NCBI GenBank assembly: GCA_020845475.1
Contig: JADLFN010000054.1
Span: forward strand, 1-64,000
Length of the DNA: 64,000 bases
Reading direction: 5' to 3'
From: Planctomycetota bacterium
GTDB taxonomy: Bacteria > Planctomycetota > UBA8742 > UBA2392
The first letter of the stretch is position 1, and each line of letters begins with the position of its first letter. A program made the position numbers and the translations under genes. A model generated the notes under the pieces. It saw only the letters and a program-made list of their open reading frames with translations. It had not been told where the DNA came from and ran no database searches. Shown here in pieces: positions 45,832-55,050 of the stretch.

Positions 45832-46959
45832 ATGGAACCGAGAATCGAGCGAGCAGAACTGAACAGTCACGAGCTGGTGGACGGCCTTGCGTTCAAGGAA
45901 ATCCGCTATGAGCTCAAGCCCTTGCGCGATGCGCAGGGCAAGCCGGTGGCCGAGTTGTTCAACGCATGGATCTGGCTCAACAACCCCGCGCAGTACAACA
46001 GTTACACGACGGGCGCGATCAAGGAAATCATCCTCGCGTTCCGCAAGGCGAGCATGGATCGCAGCGTCGTTGCCGTGGTGTTCACGGCCGTGGGCGACAA
46101 GGCGTTCTGCACCGGCGGCAACACCAAGGAATACGCCGAATACTACGCCGGCAACCCGCAGGAGTACCGGCAGTACATGCGCCTGTTCAACGACATGGTC
46201 ACCGGCATCATGACCTGCGACAAGCCGGTGATTAATCGCGTCAACGGCATGCGCATCGGCGGCGGGCAGGAAATCGGCATGGCGACGGATTTCAGCGTCG
46301 CGGCCGACACCGCGCGCTTTGGTCAGGCCGGCCCCAAGCACGGCTCAGCACCCGATGGCGGCGCGACGGACTTCCTGCCGCTCTATGTGGGTTTTGGCCA
46401 CTCCATGGCCAGTTGCGTGCTGTGCGAGCCGTTCACGGCGCACAAGGCGCTGCGCCTTGGGCTGATCAACCAGCTTGTGCCCGCGCTCAAGCACAACGGC
46501 AAATTCATTCCCAACCCGCTGGTGACGATCGACCGCTACGCCGATGAATTCGGCAACGTGATTTTCGGCGAGCTGAAAACCGGCGCCGACCTCGACGCGG
46601 CTAAAAAGATTCTGAAGGAAGCCCAGAGCGATCTGAGCAAGCTCGACGATGCCGTCGAACTGATGGCCTGGAAGCTTTCCCAGACGATGCCCGATTGCAC
46701 GATCAAAACGATCGAGAGCATCCGCAAGTTCAAGCTCGAACACTGGCAGAAGAACTGCGAAACCAACCGCGCCTGGCTGGCCCTGAACATGATGACCGAG
46801 GCCAACGCCGGCTTCCGCGCTTTCAACGAGGGCCCCAAGGAAAAACGCGAAGTTGATTTCATCGCGCTGCGCCGCGAACTTGCCAAGGGCCGTCCCTGGA
46901 CGGAAGAACTCATCCGCGAAGTCAGCCCGCAGTATCAAGCCGCTGCGAAAGGGGCATAA
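45832..46959 (+). CDS. oah: 6-oxocyclohex-1-ene-1-carbonyl-CoA hydrolase
   Basis: A 375-residue crotonase-superfamily ring-opening hydrolase, longer than ordinary crotonases as is normal for Oah. The oxyanion-hole regions are KAFCTGGNTKEY and MRIGGGQEIG. It hydrates and cleaves the cyclic dienoyl product to 3-hydroxypimeloyl-CoA. AAGGAGAG precedes ATG 45832. The dch start follows its stop directly. Confidence 0.94.
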   Translation: MEPRIERAELNSHELVDGLAFKEIRYELKPLRDAQGKPVAELFNAWIWLNNPAQYNSYTTGAIKEIILAFRKASMDRSVVAVVFTAVGDKAFCTGGNTKEYAEYYAGNPQEYRQYMRLFNDMVTGIMTCDKPVINRVNGMRIGGGQEIGMATDFSVAADTARFGQAGPKHGSAPDGGATDFLPLYVGFGHSMASCVLCEPFTAHKALRLGLINQLVPALKHNGKFIPNPLVTIDRYADEFGNVIFGELKTGADLDAAKKILKEAQSDLSKLDDAVELMAWKLSQTMPDCTIKTIESIRKFKLEHWQKNCETNRAWLALNMMTEANAGFRAFNEGPKEKREVDFIALRRELAKGRPWTEELIREVSPQYQAAAKGA

Positions 46960-47730
46960 ATGAGCGCTATACGCACAACCGCTGAATTCAACGGCGCGCT
47001 CGTCCGCCTGATCGTGGTCAAGCCCAAGGGCAACGTGTTTTCGCGCGCCGTGATGCTGGAACTCGACGAAGCGCTCACCAAAGCGCAGGCCGACGCCAGC
47101 GTCAAGCTGATCACGATTGAGGGCGCGGGCCCCCACTTCAGCTTCGGCGCTTCCGTCGAAGAGCATGTGCGCGAGCAGATTCCGCAAGCCCTCGCGGCAT
47201 TGCGCAAACTCACGCTGAACATCGCCGGCTCGAAAGTGCCCGTGGCGGCATGTGTGCAGGGCGTTTGCCTTGGCGGCGCCTTTGAGATCGTGCTGGCGTG
47301 CCACTTTGTGTTTGCCGCGCCGGACGCGCGCATGGGCCTGCCCGAGATCAAACTCGGCGTGTTCCCGCCCGTGGCGTGCGCTTTGCTCGTGAAAAAGTTC
47401 GGGCAGGCGATTGCCGACCGCATGATCCTCAGCGGCGAAGAACTGACCGGCGAGCAACTGCGCACGCTTGGCCTCGTACACCATGTTTACCCCGCGGGCG
47501 AACTTGGCACGGAAGTGCAGGCCTGGTTCAAGCGCACGCTGGGCACCTATTCCGCATCGAGCCTTCGCCATGCGACAGCCGCGTCTCGCGAGCCGCTTCT
47601 GAAGTGCCTCGAAGAGCGGATGATCACCCACGAAAAGGCCTATGTTGAGCAGTTGATGGCCACGCACGACGCCAATGAAGGCATTGCCGCATTCATCGAG
47701 AAGCGCAACCCCGCCTGGAGGAACGCATGA
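46960..47730 (+). CDS. dch: Cyclohexa-1,5-diene-1-carbonyl-CoA hydratase
   Basis: A 256-residue crotonase-family hydratase. Oxyanion-hole segments FSFGASVEEH and CLGGAFEIVLACHF, and the family's APDARMGLPEIKLGVFPP, are visible. It adds water to the dienoyl-CoA made by benzoyl-CoA reductase. ATG 46960 abuts the oah stop, with AAAGGGG upstream. It overlaps bcrC by 4 bases. Confidence 0.93.
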   Translation: MSAIRTTAEFNGALVRLIVVKPKGNVFSRAVMLELDEALTKAQADASVKLITIEGAGPHFSFGASVEEHVREQIPQALAALRKLTLNIAGSKVPVAACVQGVCLGGAFEIVLACHFVFAAPDARMGLPEIKLGVFPPVACALLVKKFGQAIADRMILSGEELTGEQLRTLGLVHHVYPAGELGTEVQAWFKRTLGTYSASSLRHATAASREPLLKCLEERMITHEKAYVEQLMATHDANEGIAAFIEKRNPAWRNA

Positions 47731-48917
47731 GCACGCTGGCCACCGACGCCTCCGAACGCCTGCGCCAGATCATCGCGCGCGCCGAGGCGCTGTACGACGA
47801 CCTGGACTTCAAGGTCGTCAAGGAATGGAAAGAGCAGGGCAAGAACCGCAAGGCGATTGGCTTTCTGCCGATTTACGTGCCGCGCGAAGTAATCCACGCC
47901 GCGGGTGCTTTGCCCGTGGGCATCATGGGCGGCGCCGACCGCATCGAGATCGTGCGCGGCGACAGCTACTTCCAGAGCTACATCTGCCACTTCCCGCGCA
48001 GCGTCATCGAACTGGCCGTGAGCGGCCGTCTGGATGCCTGCGACGGCTTTCTGTTCCCCAGCATCTGCGACGTCGTGCGCAACCTCAGCGGCATGTTCAA
48101 GATGCTGTTCGAGGGCAAGTGGACGCACTACCTCGATCTGCCGCAGAACTTCGACAACCGCCTCGGCGGGCGCTTCTACAAGAACGAGATGCGCACGATC
48201 GCGCGCGAAGTCGGCAAGCTCACCGGCGTTGAAGTCACCGACAAGCGCCTGCGCGATTCGATCACGGTCTTCAATGAAAACCGCACGGCCTTGCGCCGCC
48301 TCGTGCACGCGCGCCGCGACCGCCCATGGGAAATCCCCACGATCGACTATTACCTGCTGCTGCGCGCGGCTTACCTGCTGCCCGTGGAAGAGCACACGGC
48401 GATGGTCAACGAGTACGTCGAACTCTCGGCGCAGGCGGGCCGGCCGCGCATGGACAATATTCGCGTCGCAGTGCGCGGCGCTTTCTGCGAGCAGCCGCCG
48501 CTGGGTCTGTTGCGCACGCTTGAGCGCGCGGGCTGCTATGTGGTCGATGACGATTTCGTGCTGGGATCGCGCTTCATCGAGCAGGACGTCGATCACCACG
48601 GCGACCCGTGGGATGCCCTGGCCGATGGCTTCATGAACCGCTCGCTGCCCACCGCCAGCAAGTACGACCAGCGCGGCACCAAGCACGCTGATTTCGTGCA
48701 GCGCGTGCGCGACTTCAAGGCCGACGGCGTCATTTTCATGGCGCCCAGCTTCTGCGATCCGGCGCTGCTCGATCAGCCCATGCTGGTCAAGGCGCTCGAA
48801 AACGCAGGCATCCCGAACACCTCGTTCAAGTACTCCGAAGACACCGGCCAGTTCCAGGTCATCCGCGAGCAGGCAGGCACCTTTGCCGACGCACTCAAAC
48901 TCTGGGGGAAAGCATGA
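47727..48917 (+). CDS. bcrC: Benzoyl-CoA reductase subunit C
   Basis: A 396-residue subunit of the ATP-dependent class I benzoyl-CoA reductase, related to the 2-hydroxyacyl-CoA dehydratase HgdC/D group. Together with BcrB it binds the substrate and the iron-sulfur clusters that give electrons to the ring. The family pattern IGFLPIYVPREVIHAAGALPVG opens the domain. The ATGA overlaps at both ends show it is translated with dch and bcrB. Confidence 0.94.
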   Translation: MSTLATDASERLRQIIARAEALYDDLDFKVVKEWKEQGKNRKAIGFLPIYVPREVIHAAGALPVGIMGGADRIEIVRGDSYFQSYICHFPRSVIELAVSGRLDACDGFLFPSICDVVRNLSGMFKMLFEGKWTHYLDLPQNFDNRLGGRFYKNEMRTIAREVGKLTGVEVTDKRLRDSITVFNENRTALRRLVHARRDRPWEIPTIDYYLLLRAAYLLPVEEHTAMVNEYVELSAQAGRPRMDNIRVAVRGAFCEQPPLGLLRTLERAGCYVVDDDFVLGSRFIEQDVDHHGDPWDALADGFMNRSLPTASKYDQRGTKHADFVQRVRDFKADGVIFMAPSFCDPALLDQPMLVKALENAGIPNTSFKYSEDTGQFQVIREQAGTFADALKLWGKA

Positions 48918-50194
48918 AAGGCGCAACCGCTGAGAAAGACGCCAGCATGCAGAAGCAGAAAGAAATGATCGCAAGTCATTTCACGGAACTGGCGCGCGTA
49001 AAGGACACCGGCAAGAAAGTGGTTTACACCTTCGTGCCCGGCAACCTGACGGAGCTGATCAACCACTTCGGCATGCTGCCCGTGCTGCCTGAAATCAACG
49101 CGCTGCAAAGCGGCATGCGCGGCAAATCGGCTGAATACATCAGCATCGCCGAAAAGGCCGGGCACAGCGAAGACGTGTGCACCTACGTCAAGACCGACAT
49201 CGGCATGCTCAAGGCCGGCAACATCGGCCCCACGGGCGAGCCGTTGCCCAAGCCCGATTTACTCTTGCTCAGCTACACCGGCTGCTTCACGTTCCTGAAG
49301 TGGTTTGAGCTGCTGCGCGAAGAGTACGACTGCCCCGTGATCATGCTGCACGTGCCCTACCAGGGCGAAGGCGAAATCACGCCCGAGATGCGCAGCTACG
49401 TGGCCGACCAGATCCGCGAAGTGGTCATCCCGCAATTCGAGAAAGTCTCGGGCGTCAAATACAACGAAGAGCGCATGCGCGAGCAGATGCGGCTTTCCGT
49501 GCGCGCCGAAGATGACCTCGTGTGGGTGCTGAACTCCGCGCGCGCCAAGCCCTCGCCGATCGATTCATGGTTTGGCGGCGTCTATTACATCGGCCCGATG
49601 TTCACGTCGTTTAGAGGCACGCAGGACGCTGTCGATTACTACACCATGCTGCGCGAAGAAGTGCAGGAGCGCATGGACGCAAAGCTCGGCCCGGTCACGC
49701 CTGACGGCCAGGCCAAAGAAGAGAAATACCGCCTTGTCGTTGAAGGCCCGCCGAACTGGACTTCGTTCCGCGAGTTCTGGCGCATGTTCGCCGACGAAGG
49801 CGCCGTGATCGTCGCTTCAAGCTACACCAAAGTCGGCGGGCTTTACGATCGCGGCTTCCGCCACAACCCCGACGATCCGATCGGCTCCATGGCTGACTAT
49901 TGCATGGGCTGCTACACGAACCTGAATTTCCCGCAGCGCACGGAAATGCTCGAGCGCTACATCAACGAGTTCCAAGCCGACGGCTTCCTGATCAACTCCG
50001 TGAAATCGTGCAACTCGTTCAGCGCGGGCCAGCTCTTGATTCTGCGCGAGCTTGAAAAGCGCACCGGCCGCCCTGGCGGTTTCATCGAGTCCGACCTTGT
50101 CGATCCGCGTTACTTCTCGGCCGCCAACATCAAGAACCGCCTCGAGAGCTACTTCCAGATGATCGAGGCCAAACGCAAGGGAGCCAAGTCATGA
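48914..50194 (+). CDS. bcrB: Benzoyl-CoA reductase subunit B
   Basis: A 426-residue partner of BcrC in the substrate-binding module. Visible features are TFVPGNLTELINHFGMLPVLPEINA, SYTGCFTFLKW and MADYCMGCYTN, which hold candidate cluster cysteines, and NSVKSCNSFSAGQ near the C-terminus. Order C-B-A-D matches the Thauera bcr cluster. It overlaps bcrC and bcrA by 4 bases each. Confidence 0.94.
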   Translation: MKGATAEKDASMQKQKEMIASHFTELARVKDTGKKVVYTFVPGNLTELINHFGMLPVLPEINALQSGMRGKSAEYISIAEKAGHSEDVCTYVKTDIGMLKAGNIGPTGEPLPKPDLLLLSYTGCFTFLKWFELLREEYDCPVIMLHVPYQGEGEITPEMRSYVADQIREVVIPQFEKVSGVKYNEERMREQMRLSVRAEDDLVWVLNSARAKPSPIDSWFGGVYYIGPMFTSFRGTQDAVDYYTMLREEVQERMDAKLGPVTPDGQAKEEKYRLVVEGPPNWTSFREFWRMFADEGAVIVASSYTKVGGLYDRGFRHNPDDPIGSMADYCMGCYTNLNFPQRTEMLERYINEFQADGFLINSVKSCNSFSAGQLLILRELEKRTGRPGGFIESDLVDPRYFSAANIKNRLESYFQMIEAKRKGAKS

Positions 50195-51600
50195 ACGTAT
50201 GCGTCGGCATTGACCTCGGCTCCACGACCACCAAGGCCATCGTTCTCGATGAGAAGGGCCGCATCGTGGGCCGCGGCATCACCAACAGCCGCAGCAACTA
50301 CGACGTCGCGGCACAGGTGGCCAAGGAAGAAGCGTTCACCAACGTGCGCTTTTCCATGCTTTCGCGCGCGCTCGATGAAGCCAACGTACTGGGCAAGGAT
50401 CTGCCCCAGTTCGAAATCGCGCTGCGCCGCGCCTTTGATCTTGAGGGCTACCTCGGCCAGCTCGATCGTCTTGAACTGCACTGCCGCGAGGACCTGGCCC
50501 AGGGCCGTTACGGCGATCTCACGCTCGCGCTTTCCGGCGCACTTTCAACGATTATCCAGCGCCTGCGCAAAGACGCGCCCAAGCTGTTCGCGCCCGGCCA
50601 GAAAGCGCGCAGCGATTTCTTCCGCGACATCGCCGGCGCCGGCTTCATCGAGGCCGCGAGCGAGCTCGCCCGCGCAGGGGGCCCGCCCTTTGACCGCATT
50701 GTGGGCCTTTTTGACCGCAGCATCATTCCCGTCGAGAACGAGCAGGAGCAACGCACTTTCACCCAGCGCCTGCTGGCGGCGTGCAAGCGCGCGGCACAGC
50801 TGCTCAATGGCGACTCGTTGCAGGTATCCAAGATTGTGGCGCGCGTGGCCGACACCCCGCTCAATCCGGTTCGCCTCGTTGGCACCGGTTATGGCCGCGC
50901 GCGTCTGCCCTTTCCCAAGGATCAGATCCGCTCCGAGATCCTGTGCCACGGACTTGGCGCGCACCTGATGTTCCCCAAAACGGCCACCGTGCTCGACATC
51001 GGCGGCCAGGACACCAAGGCGATCCAGGTTGACCCGATCGGCGTCGTGACCAGCTTCCAGATGAACGACCGCTGCGCCGCGGGCTGCGGCCGTTACCTTG
51101 GCTACATCGCCGATGAAATGAACCTTGGCCTGCATGAACTCGGCCCGCTGGCGATGGAATCCAAGCACCGCGTCAAGATCAACTCGACCTGCACCGTGTT
51201 CGCCGGCGCCGAGTTCCGCGACCGTCTCAGTGCCGGTGAAGCACGCGAAGACATTCTCGCCGGCCTGCACCGCGCCATCATTCTGCGCGCCATGGCGCTG
51301 CTTGCGCGCTCGGGCGGCGTAAAGGACGAATTCACTTTCACCGGCGGCGTGGCCAAGAACCAAGCCGCGGTCAACGCACTGCGCGAACTCGTCAAGGAAA
51401 ACTACGGCGAAGTCACGCTCAACATCGCGCCTGATTCGATTTTCACGGGTGCGCTTGGCGCTGCCACCTTCGCCCTGCGAGACATCGAGGCGGGTGCGCC
51501 GAGCAGCGGCGACCAGCGTCTGGCTGCCGCCGGCGCGATTCGCGATTCACACAACCATCAGCACCAGGGAGGCTGCAATGGCGATCACTGCGGGAGTTGA
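50191..51600 (+). CDS. bcrA: Benzoyl-CoA reductase subunit A (ATPase/activator)
   Basis: A 469-residue ASKHA-fold ATPase that forms the electron-activation module with BcrD. ATP-site motifs GIDLGSTTTK and LDIGGQDTKA and the cluster cysteines in NDRCAAGCGRY and NSTCTVFAGAE are present. The last 18 residues are His/Cys-rich (HNHQHQGGCNGDHC) and are encoded where the gene overlaps the bcrD start, so the tail may partly reflect the overlap. No ferredoxin gene, the usual electron donor, lies nearby. Confidence 0.94.
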   Translation: MNVCVGIDLGSTTTKAIVLDEKGRIVGRGITNSRSNYDVAAQVAKEEAFTNVRFSMLSRALDEANVLGKDLPQFEIALRRAFDLEGYLGQLDRLELHCREDLAQGRYGDLTLALSGALSTIIQRLRKDAPKLFAPGQKARSDFFRDIAGAGFIEAASELARAGGPPFDRIVGLFDRSIIPVENEQEQRTFTQRLLAACKRAAQLLNGDSLQVSKIVARVADTPLNPVRLVGTGYGRARLPFPKDQIRSEILCHGLGAHLMFPKTATVLDIGGQDTKAIQVDPIGVVTSFQMNDRCAAGCGRYLGYIADEMNLGLHELGPLAMESKHRVKINSTCTVFAGAEFRDRLSAGEAREDILAGLHRAIILRAMALLARSGGVKDEFTFTGGVAKNQAAVNALRELVKENYGEVTLNIAPDSIFTGALGAATFALRDIEAGAPSSGDQRLAAAGAIRDSHNHQHQGGCNGDHCGS

Positions 51601-52426
51601 TGTCGGAACGGGCGCAGTCAAAGTGGCCATCATGGACGCGAGCAACGACTGCGCGACCGACAAGCTGCTTGCCACCTACTTTGAACGCATCCGCCGGCGC
51701 GACGTTATGTCCGTCGTCGATGAGTGCTTTGCGTCCGCGCTCAACAAGGCGGGCGTGCGCAAGGACCAGCTCGACTACATCGCGACCACGGGCGAAGGCG
51801 ACGTGATTCCGTGGCGCACGGGCCACTTCTACGGCATGACCACGCACGCGCGCGGCGCCTTGTTCATTGACCCCAAGGCACGCGGCGCCGTCGATGTGGG
51901 TGCGCTGCACGCCCGCGCCATGCGCTTTGATGAAAACGGCCGCGTGCTCGAATACCGCATGACTTCGCAGTGCGCCTCGGGCTCGGGCCAGTTCGTCGAG
52001 AACATCGCGCGCTATCTGGGCGTCTCGCTCGATGAAGTCGGCAATCTCTCGCAGCAGGCCAAAATGCCCGAGCGTGTCTCCGGCATCTGTGCGGTGCTGG
52101 CCGAGACCGACGTGATCAACATGGTCTCGCGCGGCATCTCCACGCCGGACATCCTGCGCGGCATCCATGAGTCGATCGCGATTCGCCTTGCCGGCCTGGT
52201 GCGCGGCATCAAGATTTCGGGCACGCTGTTGATGACCGGCGGGCTCGCCGGCGACGCGGGCATGGTGGCCGCGCTGCGCGACAAGCTCAAGGATGGCGCC
52301 GCGAAGATCGAGCTGCTCAGCCACGATTTGTCGGTGCACGCGGGCGCAATCGGCGCGGCATTGTGGGGCGCCTTCCGCCACGCGAAGCTGAAGCAGGAGG
52401 AGACGGCCAATGCCGGCGGAACGTGA
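51578..52426 (+). CDS. bcrD: Benzoyl-CoA reductase subunit D (ATPase/activator)
   Basis: A 282-residue ASKHA ATPase, partner of BcrA. Motifs are AGVDVGTGAVK, CASGSGQFVENIARYLG and GICAVLAETDVI, the last two giving the cysteines of the bridging cluster, and LLMTGGLAGDAGM. ATG 51578 lies inside the bcrA end behind AGGGAGG; longer versions of this frame lack family character. It overlaps the SDR gene by 17 bases. Confidence 0.93.
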   Translation: MAITAGVDVGTGAVKVAIMDASNDCATDKLLATYFERIRRRDVMSVVDECFASALNKAGVRKDQLDYIATTGEGDVIPWRTGHFYGMTTHARGALFIDPKARGAVDVGALHARAMRFDENGRVLEYRMTSQCASGSGQFVENIARYLGVSLDEVGNLSQQAKMPERVSGICAVLAETDVINMVSRGISTPDILRGIHESIAIRLAGLVRGIKISGTLLMTGGLAGDAGMVAALRDKLKDGAAKIELLSHDLSVHAGAIGAALWGAFRHAKLKQEETANAGGT

Positions 52427-53147
52427 GGCGTTTGATTTCACCGGGCAGGTTGCCTGGGTGACGGGAGCTTCGCGCGGGATTGGCTTGGCGGTGGCCCGCG
52501 CGTTTCACGGGCGCGGCGCGAAAGTGGTGGGCCTCGATCTTGATGTTTCGCCCGAGTTGCGGGCCTTTGCGGCTCAAGCCGTTGAACTGGACGTGTCCAG
52601 CACCAGCGGCGTAAGCGCGGCATGCGCCGCACTGGCCAAGCAGGGGCTCGCGCCGGATGCGCTGGTGAACAACGCCGGTGTTACACGCGACAGCGTGGTC
52701 TGGAAAATGAGCGAAGAGAGCTGGGACCTCGTACTGGACGTAAACCTGAAGGGCGCGTTCAACCTCACGCGCGAAGCGCTGCCCTTGATGCGCGAAAAAC
52801 AGCAGGGCGCAGTCGTGTGCGTGAGCTCGATCAACGGCCTGCGCGGAAAGTTCGGCCAATCGAATTACGCGGCTTCCAAAGCGGGGTTGATCGGCTTTGC
52901 AAAAAGTGTCGCGCGCGAGGCAGGCAAGTTTGGCGTGCGCGTGAACGTGGTAGCGCCTGGCATGGTGGAAACGGAAATGGCGCAGAAGGTGCCGCCGGAA
53001 ATCCGCCAGAAAGCGCTGGATGAAACGCTGCTGGGCAGATTGGCGGCACCCGAGGACATTGCCAACGCCGTGCTGTTTCTTTCCTCGGGCCTGGGCAAAC
53101 ACATTACCGGGCAGGTTCTTCAAGTGGATGGCGGGCAATACCTTTAG
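52410..53147 (+). CDS. Short-chain dehydrogenase/reductase (FabG-like)
   Basis: A 245-residue SDR with NAD(P) motif TGASRGIG, NNAG, the catalytic Ser-Tyr-Lys (CVSSINGL, YAASK) and the C-terminal GQVLQVDGG. In this operon it probably oxidises a 3-hydroxyacyl-CoA downstream of ring opening, for example 3-hydroxypimeloyl-CoA. This is inference from position; FabG-like proteins have many roles. It overlaps bcrD by 17 bases, which indicates co-expression. Confidence 0.85.
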   Translation: MPAEREAFDFTGQVAWVTGASRGIGLAVARAFHGRGAKVVGLDLDVSPELRAFAAQAVELDVSSTSGVSAACAALAKQGLAPDALVNNAGVTRDSVVWKMSEESWDLVLDVNLKGAFNLTREALPLMREKQQGAVVCVSSINGLRGKFGQSNYAASKAGLIGFAKSVAREAGKFGVRVNVVAPGMVETEMAQKVPPEIRQKALDETLLGRLAAPEDIANAVLFLSSGLGKHITGQVLQVDGGQYL

Positions 53148-53156
53148 GAGAGCATC

Positions 53157-53834
53157 ATGACGCAGAATGTACTGGACGCGCGCGAAATACCGCATGAATC
53201 GCGCCTTGAAACCATTTTCGCCAAACTCAAGGCACTCACACCAGGCCAGGATCTTGAACTTGTGGCGCCGCACCAGCCGGATCAACTGCTGCGCAAAGTG
53301 CTGGCCGAGTTCCCGCGCCGCTTTGACTTTTCACCGGTGCTCAAGGGCCCGGTGACATGGCGCTACGTATTCCGCGCCCGCACCGATGCCGGGCCGCGCA
53401 CGGTCTCAGACTACCTCGCATGGGATCACGACCGCCTCGACGCGATCATGGAGCATTGCACCAAGCTCGTCGGCGAAAATCGCTTTGAAGAAGCCCGCGC
53501 GCACATGGGCGAATTCAAGGAAGGCCTGTTCCGCCACATCGAAATCGAGGAGCAGATTCTGTTCAAGGCCTTCGAGGACAAAACCGGCATGCGCGACGTC
53601 GGCCCCACAGCCGTGATGCGCATGGAGCACAAGGACATCAAGGAAGCCGTCAACGACATCGTCAAAGCGTGCGAGGACAAACGCCTCGACGAATTCGAGC
53701 GTGGCAAGGCCACGCTGCTGGGCGTGCTGGTTGAGCACAACATGAAGGAAGAGCAAATCCTCTACCCCGGAACCGACCGCATGCTCGACGACGGCGCGCG
53801 CGAAAAGCTGGTCGAAACGCTGCTGCTGGGATAG
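53157..53834 (+). CDS. DUF2249 plus hemerythrin (HHE) domain protein
   Basis: A 225-residue fusion. Residues 1-75 are a DUF2249 domain (VLDAREIPHESR, LVAPHQPDQLL). Residues about 85-225 are a hemerythrin bundle with ligands in YLAWDHDRLDAIMEH, HIEIEEQILFKAFE, RMEHKDI and VEHNMKEEQILYPGTD. It probably binds oxygen or NO at a diiron site. AGGAGAG precedes the ATG. As the last gene of the benzoyl-CoA operon it may protect the oxygen-sensitive reductase; this is inference. Confidence 0.88.
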   Translation: MTQNVLDAREIPHESRLETIFAKLKALTPGQDLELVAPHQPDQLLRKVLAEFPRRFDFSPVLKGPVTWRYVFRARTDAGPRTVSDYLAWDHDRLDAIMEHCTKLVGENRFEEARAHMGEFKEGLFRHIEIEEQILFKAFEDKTGMRDVGPTAVMRMEHKDIKEAVNDIVKACEDKRLDEFERGKATLLGVLVEHNMKEEQILYPGTDRMLDDGAREKLVETLLLG

Positions 53835-53853
53835 CTGGCTGTCTTTGAATTCG

Positions 53854-53879
53854 CAGGGGCGACCCATGGGTCGCCCCTG
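53854..53879. repeat. 26-bp palindrome related to the 28-bp repeat at 226-474
   Basis: The perfect palindrome has half-site CAGGGGCGACCCA. It shares the arm AGGGGCGAC with the three palindromes near the window start but has a different centre (CCATGG instead of ATATAT). It lies between two convergent genes, where the hairpin can act as a bidirectional terminator. Confidence 0.8.
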
Positions 53880-53902
53880 TGCATTTCGCGGCATTACGGG
53901 CA

Positions 53903-55048
53903 TCAATGGAGCGCCGCCGTGAGCGGGATGCGCGCGGCGCGCCAGGCCGGAATCAGCGCGCCGATCAGGCCGATTGCCAGTGCCACGGCACCGCCGCTGA
54001 TCAGGGCCATGTGATCGATCACGAGCGTGAGTGTGCTCCCCGCAAGCCGCGCTGAAAATCCGTCCACGAAATGCGCCAGCCCCAGTCCCGCCGCGCCCCC
54101 CACCACGGCCAGCGCCATGGACTCGGCCAGCACGACAAACACAATCAGGCCCGGGCCAAAACCCAACACACGCAGCGTGCCCAGTTCGCGAATGCGCGCG
54201 AGCACCGCGGCATACATGGTGTTCGTGCCGCTGACGATGCCGCCGATGCCCACGATCAGCGCCAGCGCCACGGCCAGGGCAATCACGCGCTCATATCCCT
54301 CAGCGAGACTGGCGTAGTAATCCACTTCGCGAATCGCCTTGATCTGGATGTCATTGCGCTGGTTGAGCGTCTTGATCAGCAGCCCCACTTCGGAAACGCT
54401 GGCGGCGGTGAACACGGCGGTCGAATAGCCCGTGCGTTTGAACACCGCCATGACGTCGGACAAATCGCAGAGAATCTCCGAGTCCAGTGCCGTGCCGCCG
54501 GCGTCGAAGCGGCCCACGATCGTCCATTTTTCATTCTGGAATTCGACGATCTTGCCAATCGCCAGGTCGCTGTCATCCACGCGCAGCGCCGTGTGCACCA
54601 AAGCGCCCACGCAGACTTTGCGCCCCGCTGACGGTTTCTCGCCCGCGGTCAGCGTCAGTGTCTTGCACACGTCAAACACAATCGGCTGCACTCCGCGGAT
54701 CAGGCCCGGTCTCTCGCGCAACTCGCCGGCGTTGATGCGCGCCTGTTGCACGGCCTCGGGCGAAATCAGCGCTTCGCCATTAGAGTTGCGCTTCACCTGC
54801 GGCAGGCTCTTGAGCAGGTTGATGTCGCGCGGCGAAAGCTTTGAAAGCGTCTGGTTGGCCGCCTTGCGATCCAGCACGATGATGTTTGCAGGCGAGCCGC
54901 TTTGGCGCGCGGCTACCAGCACGCCGCGCGAAAAGCCGGCCATAGCCGCGCACACGGCCACAACCATGGCCACGGTCAGCGCCGTAAGCAACGAGCGGGC
55001 CTTATGGCGCCACAAATTGCGAAAGCTGTAGCGCAGAACCAGGCCCAT
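53903..55048 (-). CDS. ABC transporter permease, MacB/FtsX type, second permease
   Basis: A 381-residue permease with an N-terminal membrane helix (about 20-40), a periplasmic domain and three C-terminal helices, the layout of FtsX/MacB permeases. ATG 55048 begins MGLVLRYSFRNLWRHKAR, a typical cytosolic start. It follows the first permease by 2 bases. Unlike that gene, its frame is uninterrupted. Together with the ATPase and adaptor it would form a tripartite export or lipoprotein-handling system. Confidence 0.88.
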   Translation of the reverse strand: MGLVLRYSFRNLWRHKARSLLTALTVAMVVAVCAAMAGFSRGVLVAARQSGSPANIIVLDRKAANQTLSKLSPRDINLLKSLPQVKRNSNGEALISPEAVQQARINAGELRERPGLIRGVQPIVFDVCKTLTLTAGEKPSAGRKVCVGALVHTALRVDDSDLAIGKIVEFQNEKWTIVGRFDAGGTALDSEILCDLSDVMAVFKRTGYSTAVFTAASVSEVGLLIKTLNQRNDIQIKAIREVDYYASLAEGYERVIALAVALALIVGIGGIVSGTNTMYAAVLARIRELGTLRVLGFGPGLIVFVVLAESMALAVVGGAAGLGLAHFVDGFSARLAGSTLTLVIDHMALISGGAVALAIGLIGALIPAWRAARIPLTAALH

Positions 55049-55050
55049 GA

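Noticed and set aside
50191-53147. 2-hydroxyglutaryl-CoA dehydratase and activator instead of benzoyl-CoA reductase
   Set aside because: The BcrB/BcrC-like and two ATPase subunits next to had, oah and dch match the benzoyl-CoA pathway; dehydratase loci have one activator and lack these genes.
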